NCBI GenBank assembly: GCA_030429565.1
Contig: JAUIFE010000001.1
Coordinates: 1,364,001 to 1,428,000, forward strand
Direction of reading: 5' to 3'
Source of the DNA: Holophagae bacterium
GTDB taxonomy: Bacteria > Acidobacteriota > Holophagae > Acanthopleuribacterales > Acanthopleuribacteraceae
Length of the DNA: 64,000 nucleotides
A model generated the notes under the pieces. The model saw nothing but the letters and a program-made list of their open reading frames with translations. It was not told where the DNA came from and made no database searches. Below, piece after piece: positions 62,276-64,000 of this stretch. The translations under genes were made by a program, and so were the position numbers. Within the stretch, counting starts at the first letter, position 1. Every line of letters starts with the position of its first letter.

Positions 62276-64000
62276 TTATGCGTTGCCGTCACCTTTAACG
62301 AGGGCTTGCGTTTTGTATTCCTCGGCCAATTTTTCAACCAGGAACGTACGCAACTGCTGCGGTTTGATGATGTCGTCCAGGGAGCCGACTTGTTTGGCCC
62401 GCTCGACGGTGTGCACCTCTTCAAACTCGGTCGCCATCTCGGTTTGTTTGGCACGGTAAACCTCGTCAAAGGTTTCCTGGTACTCACGGCGCAGGGCGTC
62501 ACGGCGAGAAGGGGCAACCACCTCGAGCTGTTTCTGCAACGAGGTAATGCGCGGATCGGCCAGGGCACGTTTGCGAACCACACGCGGGAAAACCACCGCC
62601 GCCGCCGGTGCACCGCCGATGACCGAAGCAAAGGTCCCTTCGAGCGCAACCGCTTTTAAGCCAGGGTTGAGCACGTTGGAGAACACCACATAGGCGCCGC
62701 CGTGATAACGCGAGAGCACCACAAAGAGAATCAATCCTTTGAAATTGACCACGGCACGGCCGATTTCAGCACCGTACTCCAACTGCAGGCGACGCAGGCT
62801 CTCGGGCGAGCCGTCAAAGCCCGACAGGTTGGCGAGAATCACCACCGGCCGACGTCCACTGGCGGCGTTAATGCCGCGCGCCAGCTTTTTGCTGGAAAGC
62901 GGGAACAAGGTGCCGCCGCTCCAGGTATCGGGCCCATCGTTGGGTACTTCGGTACGGCGCTTAATCGGAAATGACTGAATGCCGATCATGGTCGCGCAGT
63001 AACCGCCAACGGTGACATCCCAAATCAGGGCGGTGTCCGATTCAGCCATTAACGGCCAGCGTTCCAGCGGACGGCAACCCTTGTCGGCAACGGTGCGCAT
63101 GACCTGACGCATGTCGAACGGCTTCTTTTTGCCAGGATTGGTGGCGTCGCTGAAGATATCGCCAATGTTGGTGAAATCGGGCGTGAGTTCGAAACTGTAG
63201 GGTGCCTGAGTCACATCGCGATCGACCGCGTCTTCCACCAAGTGCGCACGCGGGTAGGTCTCGTCCGGGCGACAATAGGTAAAGCTGTAATAGCGGAACA
63301 GGATTTGACAGGCGTCGAGCAGGTTCTTAGCTGGATACTGGGCTTGACCGTTGGGGCCCATAATGCGCTGCATCCCACCAATGCCGATATTGTCCTCGGC
63401 GGAAACACTGCCGGCGTAATCCAGCGCACCTTTTCCGGTGAGCACCATGGTCCCGCGTGGCGTCATGATCAAACAGCCGGCGGTATGCATCATCATCGTC
63501 GCTTCGGCGTTCCAGTAGGACTGGGCACCGACGTTAATGCCGTCGACGACAATGTTGATCTCGCCGCCCTGCTGGGTGAAGTGAATGATTTCGCGCAGGA
63601 CGCGCGCGGTCCAGTCGAGGTTCTCGGTGCCGTTCTCCATCGAGATCTTGGCGCCGGAGGAGACCGCAAACCACTCGAGCGGTAGGCGTTCTTGTTTGGC
63701 CAAATCAATCGCAGCCAAAATGGAGCGACACTCGGGTTCCGAAAGCGCACACAAGCCGAAGTTGCCGTCATTGAGCACAATCACCCGGCGCATGCCTTCC
63801 TGGTGACCTGGCGTGTAGTTGCTGATAATGCCGAACACAATGCCAATTCGGTTTTGGCCGGGCGGCCGCTTCACCGGTACCGCTTGCCAGCCGCCCTGGT
63901 CGTCGCGTTCCATGTCGTACTCTTCGAATTCGCCGCGGTAGAAATAACCGTTGGTCAGCAATTCGAGCACTTCGTAAGGGTAATTGAGCCCGCGCCGGCG
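62276..64000 (-). CDS. Acyl-CoA carboxylase, carboxyltransferase part (5' end beyond window)
   Basis: 574 residues visible, frame open to base 64000. It reads (R)RGLNYPYEVLELLTNGYFYR, then the carboxyltransferase N-half with VFGIISNYTPGHQEGMRRVI, IVVDGINVGAQSYWNAEATM and VLTGKGALDYAGSVSAEDN, and the C-half with LANLSGFDGSPESLRRLQLE and a glycine-rich ALEGTFASVIGGAPAAAVVF CoA/biotin pocket. The wording matches the large single-chain carboxylases related to eukaryotic ACC (biotin carboxylase, BCCP and carboxyltransferase fused). It transfers CO2 from biotin to acetyl- or propionyl-CoA. The upstream biotin domains would be outside the window. fabD follows on the same strand after 253 bases. Confidence 0.9.
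   Translation of the reverse strand, partial: RRRGLNYPYEVLELLTNGYFYRGEFEEYDMERDDQGGWQAVPVKRPPGQNRIGIVFGIISNYTPGHQEGMRRVIVLNDGNFGLCALSEPECRSILAAIDLAKQERLPLEWFAVSSGAKISMENGTENLDWTARVLREIIHFTQQGGEINIVVDGINVGAQSYWNAEATMMMHTAGCLIMTPRGTMVLTGKGALDYAGSVSAEDNIGIGGMQRIMGPNGQAQYPAKNLLDACQILFRYYSFTYCRPDETYPRAHLVEDAVDRDVTQAPYSFELTPDFTNIGDIFSDATNPGKKKPFDMRQVMRTVADKGCRPLERWPLMAESDTALIWDVTVGGYCATMIGIQSFPIKRRTEVPNDGPDTWSGGTLFPLSSKKLARGINAASGRRPVVILANLSGFDGSPESLRRLQLEYGAEIGRAVVNFKGLILFVVLSRYHGGAYVVFSNVLNPGLKAVALEGTFASVIGGAPAAAVVFPRVVRKRALADPRITSLQKQLEVVAPSRRDALRREYQETFDEVYRAKQTEMATEFEEVHTVERAKQVGSLDDIIKPQQLRTFLVEKLAEEYKTQALVKGDGNA

Overview
The window looks like a GC-rich (roughly 55-60% by eye), Gram-negative, gene-sparse bacterial chromosome. 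It has lipoprotein and outer-membrane proteins, AHAS/KARI branched-chain synthesis and FabD. It also has an ECF sigma factor translationally coupled to a Ser/Thr kinase with a TPR tail, a second partial ECF factor of the same type, a fused-type acyl-CoA carboxylase and many long intergenic gaps. These traits fit a large-genome Acidobacteriota (Acanthopleuribacter/Sulfidibacter-like), but that placement is inference from gene content only.

Layout. 1-7112: end of an ECF sigma factor, a GNAT, a secreted alpha/beta hydrolase with a DUF4785-like partner, a secreted M1 metallopeptidase and a six-TM protein. 7324-11390: a compact module of three small RNAs folding like tRNAs (canonical D- and T-arm cores, but 12-13 bp closing stems and extended anticodon arms), an LRR/DUF6745-like protein, a small His-rich protein and a Zn-ribbon SDR lacking the catalytic Tyr. 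This is the best candidate for an undescribed system. 11401-14004: a REC-kinase-REC-kinase sensor. 14486-21643: ilvD-ilvC-ilvB-ilvM plus ilvA, preceded by two successive leader-peptide attenuators.

22599-31103: a small secreted protein, a TorF-type porin, a PP2C phosphatase, a degenerate J-domain membrane protein and the ECF-sigma/STPK pair. 31555-36542: GT4 glycosyltransferase, PAP2 phosphatase, a glycine-rich hypothetical and a secreted beta-lactamase-family hydrolase. 36639-40412: potABCD polyamine ABC transporter, four genes overlapping by 4 nt. 40741-46255: a secreted lectin-like protein, a crotonase, an SDR, a CbrC-like protein and small proteins among three copies of a dispersed repeat.

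46862-50499: a SET-GNAT fusion, a CesT-type type III secretion chaperone and, next to it, an AT-rich gene with a disordered N-terminus and a Cys/His pair, a good effector candidate. 50782-56098: carbamoyltransferase, hypothetical, MBOAT O-acyltransferase and SGNH protein, probably an envelope-glycan decoration cluster. 57074-64000: LysR regulator, cupin, a divergent Hsp70 with an overlapping partner, fabD, and the C-terminal carboxyltransferase part of an acyl-CoA carboxylase that runs off the right edge.

All calls come from reading motifs, start sites, overlaps and inverted repeats by eye. No database search or RNA folding program was run.
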